From Bacillus thermotolerans (GTDB lineage Bacteria > Bacillota > Bacilli > Bacillales > Domibacillaceae), in NCBI RefSeq assembly GCF_000812025.2, contig NZ_JWJE02000001.1:62001-126000 (forward strand): 64,000 nt of DNA, in the 5' to 3' direction. Positions 1-7,017 of this stretch are shown in pieces. Under the pieces are notes generated by a model, which did not search any database, was not told the origin of the DNA, and saw only the letters and a program-made list of their open reading frames with translations. How positions within the stretch are numbered: the stretch's first letter is position 1; every line of letters begins with the position of its first letter. The position numbers were made by a program, and so were the translations under genes.

Positions 1-914
1 TCGGTTTGGGAAAGTTGAAGTTTCACGATGAAGCATACCAGTTTACGAGTGGAAATCCTGCACCGAAAGGCCAGCCGGATTGGATTATAGAAAATGGCCA
101 GAGAATGTATGAAGAGCTGTCAGGGGAGACAGCTGAATTCTTCCGCTTTATGCTGGAGCGGGAGCTAATGGATTTAACGGCGAAAAAAGGAAAAGCAGGG
201 GGCGGGTATTGCACGTATATTTCAGATTACCGTTCCCCGTTTATCTTTTCGAATTTTAATGGAACTTCCGGAGATATCGATGTGCTGACACATGAAGCAG
301 GCCATGCTTTTCAAGTGTATTCAAGCCGTGACCTGGCTGTTCCTGAATATTTATGGCCAACCTATGAAGCTTGTGAAATCCATTCTATGAGCATGGAGTT
401 CTTTACATGGCCATGGCTGGAGAGGTTCTTTCAAGAGGAAACGGAGAAATATAAATATGCCCACCTGGCTGGCGCGGTTCTCTTCCTGCCTTATGGAGCG
501 GCTGTGGATGAATTCCAGCACTGTGTGTATGAGCAGCCTGATTTAACTCCGAAGGAACGGAAAGTGATATGGAAAGAGATTGAACAAGCATATTTGCCGC
601 ACCGCGATTATGATGATATATCTTATCTAGAAGCAGGCGGCTTCTGGCAGCGGCAGAGTCATATTTATGAAGTGCCATTTTATTATATTGATTACACGCT
701 CGCTCAAGTATGCGCTTTACAGTTCTGGCAGCGAATGAGAGAAGAGAAGGAGCGTGCCTGGGAGGATTATGTAGGCATCTGTAAGGTCGGAGGAAGCTTG
801 TCGTTCACTGAGATTGTTAAGCTTGCCAATCTAACCTCTCCTTTTGAGGCCGGCTGCCTGGCTAAGACAATCCAGCCGGTTGCTGAGTGGCTCGATCAGG
901 CGGAAACCAAATAA
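1..914 (+). CDS. M3-family oligoendopeptidase, C-terminal part (cut by window edge)
   Basis: Zinc metallopeptidase of the M3 (PepF/thimet) family, a cytoplasmic enzyme that trims short peptides. The frame is open to the left edge, so the TTG at 6 is probably not the true start; about 302 residues are present, whereas family members run to about 560-600. HEAGH (about residues 96-100 of this piece) is the zinc-binding HExxH motif, and the downstream YEACEIHSMSMEFF stretch supplies the third ligand glutamate. The YxxG/FWQRQ region and the HIYEVPFYYIDYTLA stretch near the end are typical of the family. It converges with clpE across a shared terminator. The family call is firm; the exact orthologue is not known. 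Confidence 0.88.
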   Translation, partial: GLGKLKFHDEAYQFTSGNPAPKGQPDWIIENGQRMYEELSGETAEFFRFMLERELMDLTAKKGKAGGGYCTYISDYRSPFIFSNFNGTSGDIDVLTHEAGHAFQVYSSRDLAVPEYLWPTYEACEIHSMSMEFFTWPWLERFFQEETEKYKYAHLAGAVLFLPYGAAVDEFQHCVYEQPDLTPKERKVIWKEIEQAYLPHRDYDDISYLEAGGFWQRQSHIYEVPFYYIDYTLAQVCALQFWQRMREEKERAWEDYVGICKVGGSLSFTEIVKLANLTSPFEAGCLAKTIQPVAEWLDQAETK

Positions 915-916
915 AA

Positions 917-955
917 AAGACATCCAAAAGCTTTAGCTTTTGGATGTCTTTTTTC
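917..955. terminator. Bidirectional terminator between the peptidase gene and clpE
   Basis: A 15-bp perfect stem (917-931 with 936-950) and a TTTA loop, with A-rich DNA on the left and T-rich DNA on the right, can stop transcription from both converging genes. Confidence 0.9.
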
Positions 956-956
956 A

Positions 957-3107
957 TTAAGCAGTGACGATGCAAATATCTTCCCCATCTAACACAGCTT
1001 TTAATTGCTTCGTATCTGGGTGATCGAGAATGAAGTCAGCGATGCCATCCTCCAGTTTTTCCTGGATCACCCGGCGGAGCGGACGGGCACCAAAGTCAGG
1101 GTGGTAGCCCAGCTCGCTTAATCGCTCTTTCACTTCATCTGTTACTTCGAGTGTCATCTCTTGCTCTTCAAGTGCTGTGTTTAATTCAGTAAGCATTAAA
1201 TCAACAATTTTTGTTAAGTCTTCTTTGCCAAGAGCTTTAAATTCTACGATATTATCAAAACGGTTCAAGAATTCAGGCTTAAAGAAGCTGCCGAGTGAAT
1301 CAAGAATAGAGCTCTCTTTCACGGCATTGTTCTTTTCAAAGCCAACAGTAATGGTTTTCTCAGCTGCTCCTGCGTTGCTTGTCATAATAATGACAGTGTC
1401 TTTAAAGCTGACTGTGCGTCCTTGGCTGTCCGTTAAGCGGCCATCCTCAAGAATTTGCAAGAACATGTGCTGCACATCTGGGTGAGCTTTTTCTATCTCA
1501 TCAAGCAAAATAATGCTATAAGGGTTTCGGCGCACCTTCTCTGTTAATTGTCCGGCTTCTTCATGGCCGACATATCCCGGAGGAGAACCAATTAACTTAG
1601 ATACGCTGTGTTTCTCCATAAATTCACTCATGTCCAGGCGAACCATTGCCTCTTTAGAGCCGAATAACTCTTCAGCAAGCGCCTTTGTCAGCTCTGTTTT
1701 ACCAACACCAGTCGGTCCGACAAACAGGAAGGAGCCAATTGGACGGGATTTGGACTTCAATCCAGCGCGGCTCCGGCGAACAGCTTTTGCTACTTTCTGA
1801 ACCGCTTCAGCTTGTCCAATGACCTTCTTCGCCAAGTTCTCTTCCAGATGCTTCATAGCTTGCTGTTCATCCTCTTGAAGCTTGCCAACAGGGATGCCTG
1901 TTTTTTCTTCAATTAATTGCTGAATGTGCTGTACTGTGACAGTTGGACGTTCAGCTTTCTCCTGGGAGCCTGCCAGTTTAGCTTCAAGCTTTTCCTCCTC
2001 ATCACGCAGCTGGGCAGCTTTTTCGTATTCTTCCTTCTGTAACGCGTCTTCCTTCTCTTTGGCAATTTGAGAAAGGCGTTCTTGAATCGTTTCTTTGTCT
2101 TGTGTATCAATCGTTAAGTTTAATTTGGATCCAGCCTCATCCATCAAGTCAATAGCTTTGTCAGGCAGGAAGCGGTCCTGAATATAACGGTGTGACAACT
2201 TGGCACAAGCTTCAATCGCTTCTTGTGTGAAAGTCACTTCATGGAAATCTTCATAACGTTTTTGAAGACCGTTTAGAATTTTGATAGCTGCCTCAACAGA
2301 TGGTTCACTGACTTGTACGGGCTGGAAGCGCCGCTCTAACGCTGCGTCTTTCTCAATTTGGCGGTACTCTTTTAAGGTAGTAGCACCGATCAATTGCAGT
2401 TCACCGCGGGCAAGCGCCGGTTTTAAAATATTGCCGGCATCCATAGAGCCCTCTGCAGACCCAGCACCGACAATGAGATGAATTTCGTCGATGAACAGCA
2501 GAACATCCTTTTTAGTTTCCAGTTCAGAAATCAGCTGCTTCATTCTTTCTTCAAATTGGCCGCGAATACCGGTGTTAGCGACAAGAGAAGCTACATCAAG
2601 CAAATAGACCTCTTTGCCTTTTAGTTTTGCCGGCACATCACCTTTAGAGATCTTCAAAGCAAGACCCTCAGCGATTGCTGTCTTCCCCGTACCTGGTTCA
2701 CCGATCAATACAGGGTTATTTTTGTTACGACGGTTTAATACTTCGATGACACGGTCAATTTCTTTCTCCCGGCCAATCACAGGATCAAGTAGACCGGATT
2801 TCGCCATGTCGGTTAAATTGCGGCCGAATTGATCAAGGAATCCGTTACCTTTTCCTCCATTGCCGCCTTGCTGTGGCTGCATGTGCGGAGGAGCAGCCGG
2901 CTGGCCACTCATATTGGAAAAACCAAAGCCCTTCATTAAATCATCGAAAGGAAATCCACTATGCTGAAAGTTCATTGATCCATCTCCTATCTGATGTTTT
3001 CTATTGTGATAGCAGTCAGAGCATAAATAAAGCTGTGTTCTTTTTCCGTTAATATTCATGCGGAATTGGACATTTGCTTCGTGCTGTTTACAGTTTTGGC
3101 ACAACAT
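957..3107 (-). CDS. clpE: ATP-dependent Clp protease ATP-binding subunit ClpE
   Basis: Hsp100/Clp unfoldase that feeds damaged proteins to ClpP in the cytoplasm. The start at 3107 is chosen because GGAAAGGA (3123-3116) lies 8 nt upstream; the ATGs at 3116 and 3125 have no such site. The 716-residue product has an N-terminal zinc finger (C3, C6, C29, C32) that marks ClpE. A glycine/proline-rich linker follows, then AAA module 1 (GEPGTGKT at about 136-143), a UvrB-like coiled coil (about 340-390), and AAA module 2 (GPTGVGKT near 465) with the D2-small domain. Two CtsR operators cover its promoter. The neighbour ykvI also lies beside clpE in B. subtilis. High confidence. Confidence 0.97.
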   Translation of the reverse strand: MLCQNCKQHEANVQFRMNINGKRTQLYLCSDCYHNRKHQIGDGSMNFQHSGFPFDDLMKGFGFSNMSGQPAAPPHMQPQQGGNGGKGNGFLDQFGRNLTDMAKSGLLDPVIGREKEIDRVIEVLNRRNKNNPVLIGEPGTGKTAIAEGLALKISKGDVPAKLKGKEVYLLDVASLVANTGIRGQFEERMKQLISELETKKDVLLFIDEIHLIVGAGSAEGSMDAGNILKPALARGELQLIGATTLKEYRQIEKDAALERRFQPVQVSEPSVEAAIKILNGLQKRYEDFHEVTFTQEAIEACAKLSHRYIQDRFLPDKAIDLMDEAGSKLNLTIDTQDKETIQERLSQIAKEKEDALQKEEYEKAAQLRDEEEKLEAKLAGSQEKAERPTVTVQHIQQLIEEKTGIPVGKLQEDEQQAMKHLEENLAKKVIGQAEAVQKVAKAVRRSRAGLKSKSRPIGSFLFVGPTGVGKTELTKALAEELFGSKEAMVRLDMSEFMEKHSVSKLIGSPPGYVGHEEAGQLTEKVRRNPYSIILLDEIEKAHPDVQHMFLQILEDGRLTDSQGRTVSFKDTVIIMTSNAGAAEKTITVGFEKNNAVKESSILDSLGSFFKPEFLNRFDNIVEFKALGKEDLTKIVDLMLTELNTALEEQEMTLEVTDEVKERLSELGYHPDFGARPLRRVIQEKLEDGIADFILDHPDTKQLKAVLDGEDICIVTA

Positions 3108-3191
3108 ACACTTCATCCTTTCCATTTTTTTTAATGATCAAGATTATTTAATAAATAGATATATCTTAAGATAATTTGGTTGTCTATTGAC

Positions 3192-3208
3192 TTTGACTAA
3201 CTTTGACC
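3192..3208 (-). promoter_or_regulatory. CtsR operator 2 (just downstream of the clpE start site)
   Basis: Reads GGTCAAA-GTT-AGTCAAA on the minus strand, again a perfect heptad repeat, 34 bp from operator 1. Multiple CtsR sites fit the tight heat-shock control known for clpE. A further TTGACT half-site adjoins at 3188-3193. Confidence 0.88.
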
Positions 3209-3218
3209 TTGTGACTTT

Positions 3219-3247
3219 ATTATACTTTGACCTTTTTTGACTTTCAA
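3219..3247 (-). promoter_or_regulatory. Sigma-A promoter of clpE
   Basis: On the minus strand TTGAAA (3247-3242) is separated by 17 bp from TATAAT (3224-3219). The predicted start is near 3212, about 105 nt upstream of the clpE start codon. The spacer is almost exactly filled by a CtsR site. Confidence 0.85.
3226..3242 (-). promoter_or_regulatory. CtsR operator 1 (within the clpE promoter)
   Basis: Reads AGTCAAA-AAA-GGTCAAA on the minus strand, a perfect match to the RGTCAAANNNRGTCAAA heptad direct repeat of CtsR. It sits between -35 and -10, so bound CtsR would block RNA polymerase. Confidence 0.9.
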
Positions 3248-3371
3248 GGGGTTTTTAAAAATTTTTTTGAGTTTTTTAAAGGAGCAAAGAGTGCCGGTTA
3301 GATTGGTTTTTACGCTTTCGCTTCTTTAAAAGGCAAGACAAGCATACAGTGAATTAACATGTCTAAAGCGG

Positions 3372-4403
3372 GTGATAAGGTTGAAAGCATGGATAGGAGC
3401 CTGTCAGATTGCAGCCGTGTATATTGGTACAATTATCGGCGCAGGTTTTGCTACAGGAAAAGAAATCCTGCAGTTTTTTTCACGGTTTGGTTCTTACGGT
3501 CTGCTGGCTATTATAGTGAGCGGCTGCTTATTTATCTTGCTTGGAATGAAAATGATGCTGAAGGCTGCTGAATTAGAGGCAAAGTCCTTTGAAGAGTTTA
3601 ATGCCTTTCTTTTTGGGAGGAGGTTTGGAACTGCAGCGACGGTTGTGCAGTTCTTTATGCTGATTGGGGTAACAGGAGTCATGCTTTCTGGTGCGGGTGC
3701 TTTGTTTAACGAGCGGCTCGGCCTGCCGGCGAACGCTGGCATTTTAATAACGATTGCGGCAGGGCTGCTGATTATGGGAAGGGGTCTTACGGGCCTGTTG
3801 GCGGTGAACGTATTCGTCGTGCCGATGATGGTGATTTTCCATTTATATACGGCTGGGGTGGCAATAGGAAGCGATGATTTTTTTATGAATGTCATGAAAG
3901 CGGGGGAAAGCGGGGAAGCGTGGGAAGTATGGTCGGCGCCATTCAGTTACACTGCATTCAATTTGACCTTGGCGCAAGCGGTATTAGTGCCGCTCGCCTT
4001 TGAGATTAAAGAGAAGGACATTATTAGGAAAGGGGCTTTTCTGGGGGGAGCGGGACTAACCTTCTTGCTGGTTGCCAGTCATATAAGTCTCGTGCAGCTG
4101 GATGGGGCTGCTGACTATAATATCCCAATGGCCCAGGTCGTTGAGCAATTTAGCGCTCCATTATATGTATTATACGTCTTCCTTATATATGGAGAGATTT
4201 TCACCTCTATTATTGGCAATGCCTACGGACTAAAGCAGCAAATGCAGACATACTTGTCATGGCCGCCGGTTCTTCTGTTTCTGCTAATCTTCGCTGCTTG
4301 TTTTTTGTTAAGCCAGGTGTCCTATGGAACACTGCTCGGCTGGCTATATCCGTTGTTCGGGTTAATCAGTCTGCTGTTTTTTATCTTTCTATGGCGGAAA
4401 TGA
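3372..4403 (+). CDS. ykvI: YkvI-type membrane transporter-like protein
   Basis: Integral membrane protein of 343 residues with about ten hydrophobic segments. The first helix carries YIGTIIGAGFATGKEI, resembling the glycine-rich unwound helix 1 of APC/LeuT-fold transporters. It matches B. subtilis YkvI in type and in position next to clpE. No substrate is known for the family. The start is uncertain: the GTG at 3372 has no clear ribosome site, while the TTG at 3381 is preceded by GGGTGAT at a better distance. A hairpin follows the stop codon. The membrane character is certain; a transport function is inference. Confidence 0.85.
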   Translation: MIRLKAWIGACQIAAVYIGTIIGAGFATGKEILQFFSRFGSYGLLAIIVSGCLFILLGMKMMLKAAELEAKSFEEFNAFLFGRRFGTAATVVQFFMLIGVTGVMLSGAGALFNERLGLPANAGILITIAAGLLIMGRGLTGLLAVNVFVVPMMVIFHLYTAGVAIGSDDFFMNVMKAGESGEAWEVWSAPFSYTAFNLTLAQAVLVPLAFEIKEKDIIRKGAFLGGAGLTFLLVASHISLVQLDGAADYNIPMAQVVEQFSAPLYVLYVFLIYGEIFTSIIGNAYGLKQQMQTYLSWPPVLLFLLIFAACFLLSQVSYGTLLGWLYPLFGLISLLFFIFLWRK

Positions 4404-4405
4404 AA

Positions 4406-4430
4406 AAATGAGCCCGTTACGGACTCATTT
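4406..4430. terminator. Convergent hairpin between ykvI and the CPBP gene
   Basis: AAATGAGCCCG and CGGACTCATTT arms (one mismatch) around a short loop at the ends of two converging genes. Flanking A and T tracts are short, so it is a modest bidirectional terminator. Confidence 0.6.
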
Positions 4431-5037
4431 AAGAGAGCGGTAGAAGAATAATTAACAGTAAATCAAAGACGAGGTGGGAAATAATCAGCATAGGAATGCT
4501 GCGTTTCCAGACGTACAGCGCTCCCCAGAATAAACCTGCCGCAAATGAAGCAGCCATCCATATGAAATTGCCCGAGTAAATAAAAATAGAAGCAAATAAC
4601 AAAGAAGCGGCAACAATAGCGACTAAGTCATTAAAATACAGAGATAAGCGCTTTTGGACAAAACCACGCCAAAATAACTCTTCACCAGGAATAAATACTA
4701 GAATCAAGACAATGTAATGCCAGGAAAACTCTGGTGCATAGCGATTATAAATGCTGGCAACTTGCCGGTCCCAATCAAATGGAAGGTAAGGAAGCAGCCA
4801 GTGCCCGATGAAAAACAGGGCGTATAGCACAAGTCCAGATAAAACACCATACTTCAAGTAGCTTCTTGTTCGTTGTTTGTCATCGATCGGTTCGCTAATT
4901 ATGGCAAAGCTAATGAAGAAGAGATTTGCAGCTGTATATATGTACCAGAATATATCGCGGTCCGAGAAAGTAACATAAAGCAGCACATGCGCAAGAATTA
5001 AGCTGAAGATGAGCCGCCAATCTTTAAGCAAAGACAT
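4429..5037 (-). CDS. CPBP family intramembrane metalloprotease (CAAX/Abi)
   Basis: Multi-pass membrane protein of 202 residues with the CPBP/Abi signature. EELFWRGFVQ (about residues 123-132) supplies motif 1 (EExxxR). FAAGLFWGALYVWK and ISHLVFDLLL near the end supply motif 2 and the final catalytic histidine and aspartate. Family members cleave substrates in the membrane; bacterial roles range from bacteriocin self-protection to signalling, and the substrate here cannot be told. The start ATG has AAAGGAG 8 nt upstream. It is transcribed away from ykvS, whose terminator lies between them. Confidence 0.88.
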   Translation of the reverse strand: MSLLKDWRLIFSLILAHVLLYVTFSDRDIFWYIYTAANLFFISFAIISEPIDDKQRTRSYLKYGVLSGLVLYALFFIGHWLLPYLPFDWDRQVASIYNRYAPEFSWHYIVLILVFIPGEELFWRGFVQKRLSLYFNDLVAIVAASLLFASIFIYSGNFIWMAASFAAGLFWGALYVWKRSIPMLIISHLVFDLLLIILLPLS

Positions 5038-5145
5038 CCTGTAAACTCCTTTCTTTCCTGTACCGCATTTATTTTAACAAAAGCCCAGTGAAAATAGAAT
5101 GGAAATCTCCTGAAACTTATGGAGTCTGTTCATGATTCAATGAAA

Positions 5146-5170
5146 GAAGCTGCCTGTATCAGGCAGCTTC
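5146..5170 (-). terminator. Terminator of ykvS
   Basis: Perfect 10-bp stem GAAGCTGCCT/AGGCAGCTTC with a 5-nt loop directly after the ykvS stop codon. On the minus strand only a short TTTCA follows. Confidence 0.7.
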
Positions 5171-5172
5171 TA

Positions 5173-5364
5173 TTATACGTTGATAGAGGCATCAACGATC
5201 GTATAGTTTTTATGATTGACTACGGTTCTTTCTTCCATATCCAAATCTCTGAAGTTATCCATGATTGTTAAATCAACGATGACCGAATTCTCATTGACCT
5301 TTTGCACCAGTCCTTGCAGACCACCTTTAAATTCTACAATGTTCCCCACTTCAGCTTTTGTCAT
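5173..5364 (-). CDS. ykvS: YkvS-like DUF2187 family protein
   Basis: Small soluble protein of 63 residues beginning MTKAEVGNIVEFKGG, with the KOW-like beta-barrel pattern VGNIVEFKGGLQGLVQKV typical of DUF2187/YkvS. Function unknown. The start at 5364 follows GGAGAGG with good spacing; the in-frame extension to 5490 lacks conservation and a ribosome site. In B. subtilis ykvS lies in the same general neighbourhood. Confidence 0.85.
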   Translation of the reverse strand: MTKAEVGNIVEFKGGLQGLVQKVNENSVIVDLTIMDNFRDLDMEERTVVNHKNYTIVDASINV

Positions 5365-5578
5365 TTTCCCTCTCCTCCATGTCCGCATAGTGATTTTTGT
5401 TTGTTGAATCTCCTTATTATTTATATTAATCTTTGAAAAGGAAGACCCGCATGGAACGGAATATCCCTTTCGAAATATAATAAGGGACAAAAATGGTTAT
5501 TTTACAGTTTGCCTTATTTCCAGAAAAAAAGAAAGTGATTTGCACCATTTTATAAAAAATTCTGAAAGAAGTGATAAC

Positions 5579-5773
5579 ATGAACGTAAATGAAGTCGAAC
5601 AGCTGCTGGAAAAGCTGAAAAATAGAGAGATTAAAGAGTGCCATGTAAGCAAAGAGCATTTTATGCTGTTCCAGCAAGTGATTACGAAACGAAAAGACTT
5701 TAAGCATTTTAAAGGAATCGCCCAGCGGGGAGGCTCTGTTTTATACCAGTATATGGAGGAGCCAAGAAGCTAA
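5579..5773 (+). CDS. Small conserved-looking hypothetical protein (64 aa)
   Basis: I do not recognise this gene. The ATG at 5579 is preceded by AGAAGTGAT. The product starts MNVNEVEQLLEKLKNREI, is charged, and has a predicted N-terminal helix followed by a QRGGSVLYQYMEEPRS tail. There is no signal peptide, membrane segment or cysteine pair. It is divergent from ykvS. The next transcript signal downstream is an independent alternative-sigma-type promoter at 5802. Coding is supported by codon structure and a ribosome site, but no function can be assigned. Confidence 0.65.
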   Translation: MNVNEVEQLLEKLKNREIKECHVSKEHFMLFQQVITKRKDFKHFKGIAQRGGSVLYQYMEEPRS

Positions 5774-5801
5774 TGTCTTTTTTCTTTTTGAATGGGAAGA
5801 T

Positions 5802-5830
5802 GTTTAATGAAGCAAAAAAGGGGCATAATA
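5802..5830 (+). promoter_or_regulatory. Alternative-sigma promoter (sigma-F/G or sigma-B type) for small RNA A
   Basis: GTTTA (5802-5806) lies 14 bp from GGGCATAATA (5821-5830). The -10 part matches the sigma-F consensus GGNNANAHTR at all ten positions and contains CATAATA, a perfect sigma-G -10. Read another way, GTTTAA-N13-GGGCAT is a near-perfect sigma-B promoter. Which factor uses it cannot be decided from sequence. Confidence 0.6.
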
Positions 5831-5836
5831 ACTAAC

Positions 5837-5921
5837 AGAACATGGCAAGATTTTCTTAAGCCTTTTCATTCTCATTTTTCCCCCAATTTGACCAGGTGAT
5901 TGATCACCTGGTTCTTTTTTT
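5837..5921 (+). ncRNA. Candidate small RNA A (pyrimidine-rich, about 85 nt)
   Basis: An inferred transcript from the promoter at 5802-5830 to the terminator at 5891-5921. The region before the terminator is unstructured and pyrimidine-rich, with AAGCCTTTTCATTCTC, a run of T and CCCCC at 5880-5884. A single-stranded C-run followed by an intrinsic terminator is the layout of Gram-positive antisense regulators such as RoxS/RsaE and FsrA. No convincing ORF exists; the only ATG (5842) gives five codons. No sequence homologue was recognised. Confidence 0.5.
5891..5921 (+). terminator. Strong intrinsic terminator of small RNA A
   Basis: ACCAGGTGA/TCACCTGGT, a 9-bp perfect stem with a TTGA loop, followed by TCTTTTTTT. 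Confidence 0.9.
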
Positions 5922-5999
5922 GCCTATTATGCATATTAAATGAAAGAAAATTCCAAATATACTATAATGGAATAGAAAACAGAAAAGGCGGGGATGAAG

Positions 6000-6785
6000 A
6001 TGACTCAATCATTTGCAGGAAAAACGGCGTTAGTGCTTGCCTCAAGTCAAGGGCTCGGAAAAGCTATTGCAGAAAAGTTTGCTTCAGAAGGAGCGAATGT
6101 AGTGATTGCCAGCAGAGACGGCAGCAAGTTAGAGGAAGTAAAAAAGGAGTTAAATGAACATGGTCAGGGCAAGGTGGATTATGCTGTATGTGATATCACC
6201 AAGCCAGAGGATCTTCAGGCGCTAGTGCAGAAAACGGTTGATGCATTCGGAACAATTGATATTTTGGTAAACAATGCCGGGGGACCACCTGCAGGAAAAT
6301 TCGAGGACATGAGCGATGAACAGTGGCAGAAAGCGTTTGAACTTAATTTGCTTTCCTACATACGGACGATTCGGGAAGCATTGCCACACTTGAAGAAGCA
6401 AGGAGGAAAGATCATTAATATCGCTTCTTCATCCATTAAAGAACCAATTTCAGGGCTGATTTTGTCGAATACATTCCGCACGGGAATTGTCGGTTTATCT
6501 AAGACGTTAGCAGAGGAGTTTGCTCCGTACAATATTTTGGTCAACACAGTAGCGCCAGGCAGGATTGCTACCGACAGGGTGCAGCATTTAGACGAAATCA
6601 AAGCAGAGAGAGAAGGATTGACTGTAGAAGAAGTAAAGGAAAAGGCGAAGGCGAAAATTCCGCTTGGCCGCTATGGGGAACCGGAAGAATTTGCTAAGGT
6701 CGTTGCCTTTCTTGCTTCTGATGATAATACATACATGACAGGCAGCAGCTTTCTTGTAGACGGCGGAATGATCCGTTCTATTTAA
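6000..6785 (+). CDS. SDR family oxidoreductase with a non-canonical active site
   Basis: Rossmann-fold short-chain dehydrogenase/reductase of 261 residues. The nucleotide-binding turn is ASSQGLGKAIA rather than TGxxxGIG; NNAGG (about residues 90-94) and IINIAS follow. Where the usual catalytic YxxxK stands, this protein has SNTFR, so both Tyr and Lys are replaced. Such members are grouped with beta-ketoacyl-reductase-like SDRs lacking a perfect tetrad, and chemistry is uncertain. The C-terminal GSSFLVDGGM is typical. The ATG at 6000 is preferred over 5994 because AAGGCGGGG lies at correct spacing. The gene sits alone between two small-RNA candidates. Confidence 0.85.
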   Translation: MTQSFAGKTALVLASSQGLGKAIAEKFASEGANVVIASRDGSKLEEVKKELNEHGQGKVDYAVCDITKPEDLQALVQKTVDAFGTIDILVNNAGGPPAGKFEDMSDEQWQKAFELNLLSYIRTIREALPHLKKQGGKIINIASSSIKEPISGLILSNTFRTGIVGLSKTLAEEFAPYNILVNTVAPGRIATDRVQHLDEIKAEREGLTVEEVKEKAKAKIPLGRYGEPEEFAKVVAFLASDDNTYMTGSSFLVDGGMIRSI

Positions 6786-6790
6786 TACTT

Positions 6791-6811
6791 GAGAAAGCGG
6801 CGGGCTTTCTC
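6791..6811 (+). terminator. Hairpin after the SDR gene
   Basis: GAGAAAGC/GCTTTCTC 8-bp stem with a GGCGG loop just after the stop codon. No T-run follows, so it may stabilise the 3' end rather than terminate efficiently. Confidence 0.45.
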
Positions 6812-6878
6812 GCTCAACAAATACAAAACAAATCAGAAAGAAAATATCAATAATTCGAAAAAAATGTTGTTTTTTTGG

Positions 6879-6908
6879 GTTTATGGGGGCAAAAGCGGGG
6901 GAAGTATA
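6879..6908 (+). promoter_or_regulatory. Alternative-sigma promoter (sigma-F or sigma-B type) for small RNA B
   Basis: GTTTA (6879-6883) and GGGAAGTATA (6899-6908) are spaced by 15 bp, the consensus sigma-F spacing, with one -10 mismatch. It also reads as a weaker sigma-B promoter, GTTTAT-N14-GGGAAG. No plausible sigma-A pair was found nearby. Confidence 0.5.
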
Positions 6909-6914
6909 TAACCA

Positions 6915-6990
6915 AGCATGATCAATTGGAGATTCTCACTCACAACCCCCCTTTTCTAAAGGCCTGCCAAACAGCAGGCCTTTCTTTTTT
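6915..6990 (+). ncRNA. Candidate small RNA B (C-rich, about 76 nt)
   Basis: An inferred transcript from near 6915 to the terminator at 6958-6990. It contains GATTCTCACTC followed by ACAACCCCCCTTTTC, a C-rich single-stranded seed of the FsrA/RoxS type. No Fur box is visible, so FsrA identity is not supported. An ATG at 6918 opens a 13-codon frame beginning MINWRFSL and ending at 6959; with the predicted start it would be nearly leaderless. The alternative reading is a leader/attenuator for ykwC, which starts 28 nt beyond the terminator with no promoter of its own in between. Confidence 0.5.
6958..6990 (+). terminator. Strong intrinsic terminator just upstream of ykwC
   Basis: AAAGGCCTGC/GCAGGCCTTT, a 10-bp perfect stem with a 6-nt loop, then CTTTTTT. 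It ends 27 nt before the ykwC start codon. Confidence 0.9.
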
Positions 6991-7017
6991 GAAGAAAATA
7001 TAAAAGGTGGAGAGATT

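Noticed and set aside
3311-3349. 12-codon GTG frame with AAAGGAG upstream of ykvI
   Set aside because: Too short, no promoter or terminator of its own; kept only as a possible leader.
5365-5490. Longer YkvS N terminus from 5490
   Set aside because: Extension has no conserved sequence and the internal ATG at 5364 has a strong ribosome site.
6870-6990. Identification of small RNA B as FsrA
   Set aside because: C-rich core and length are similar, but no Fur box is present and the promoter is not sigma-A-like.
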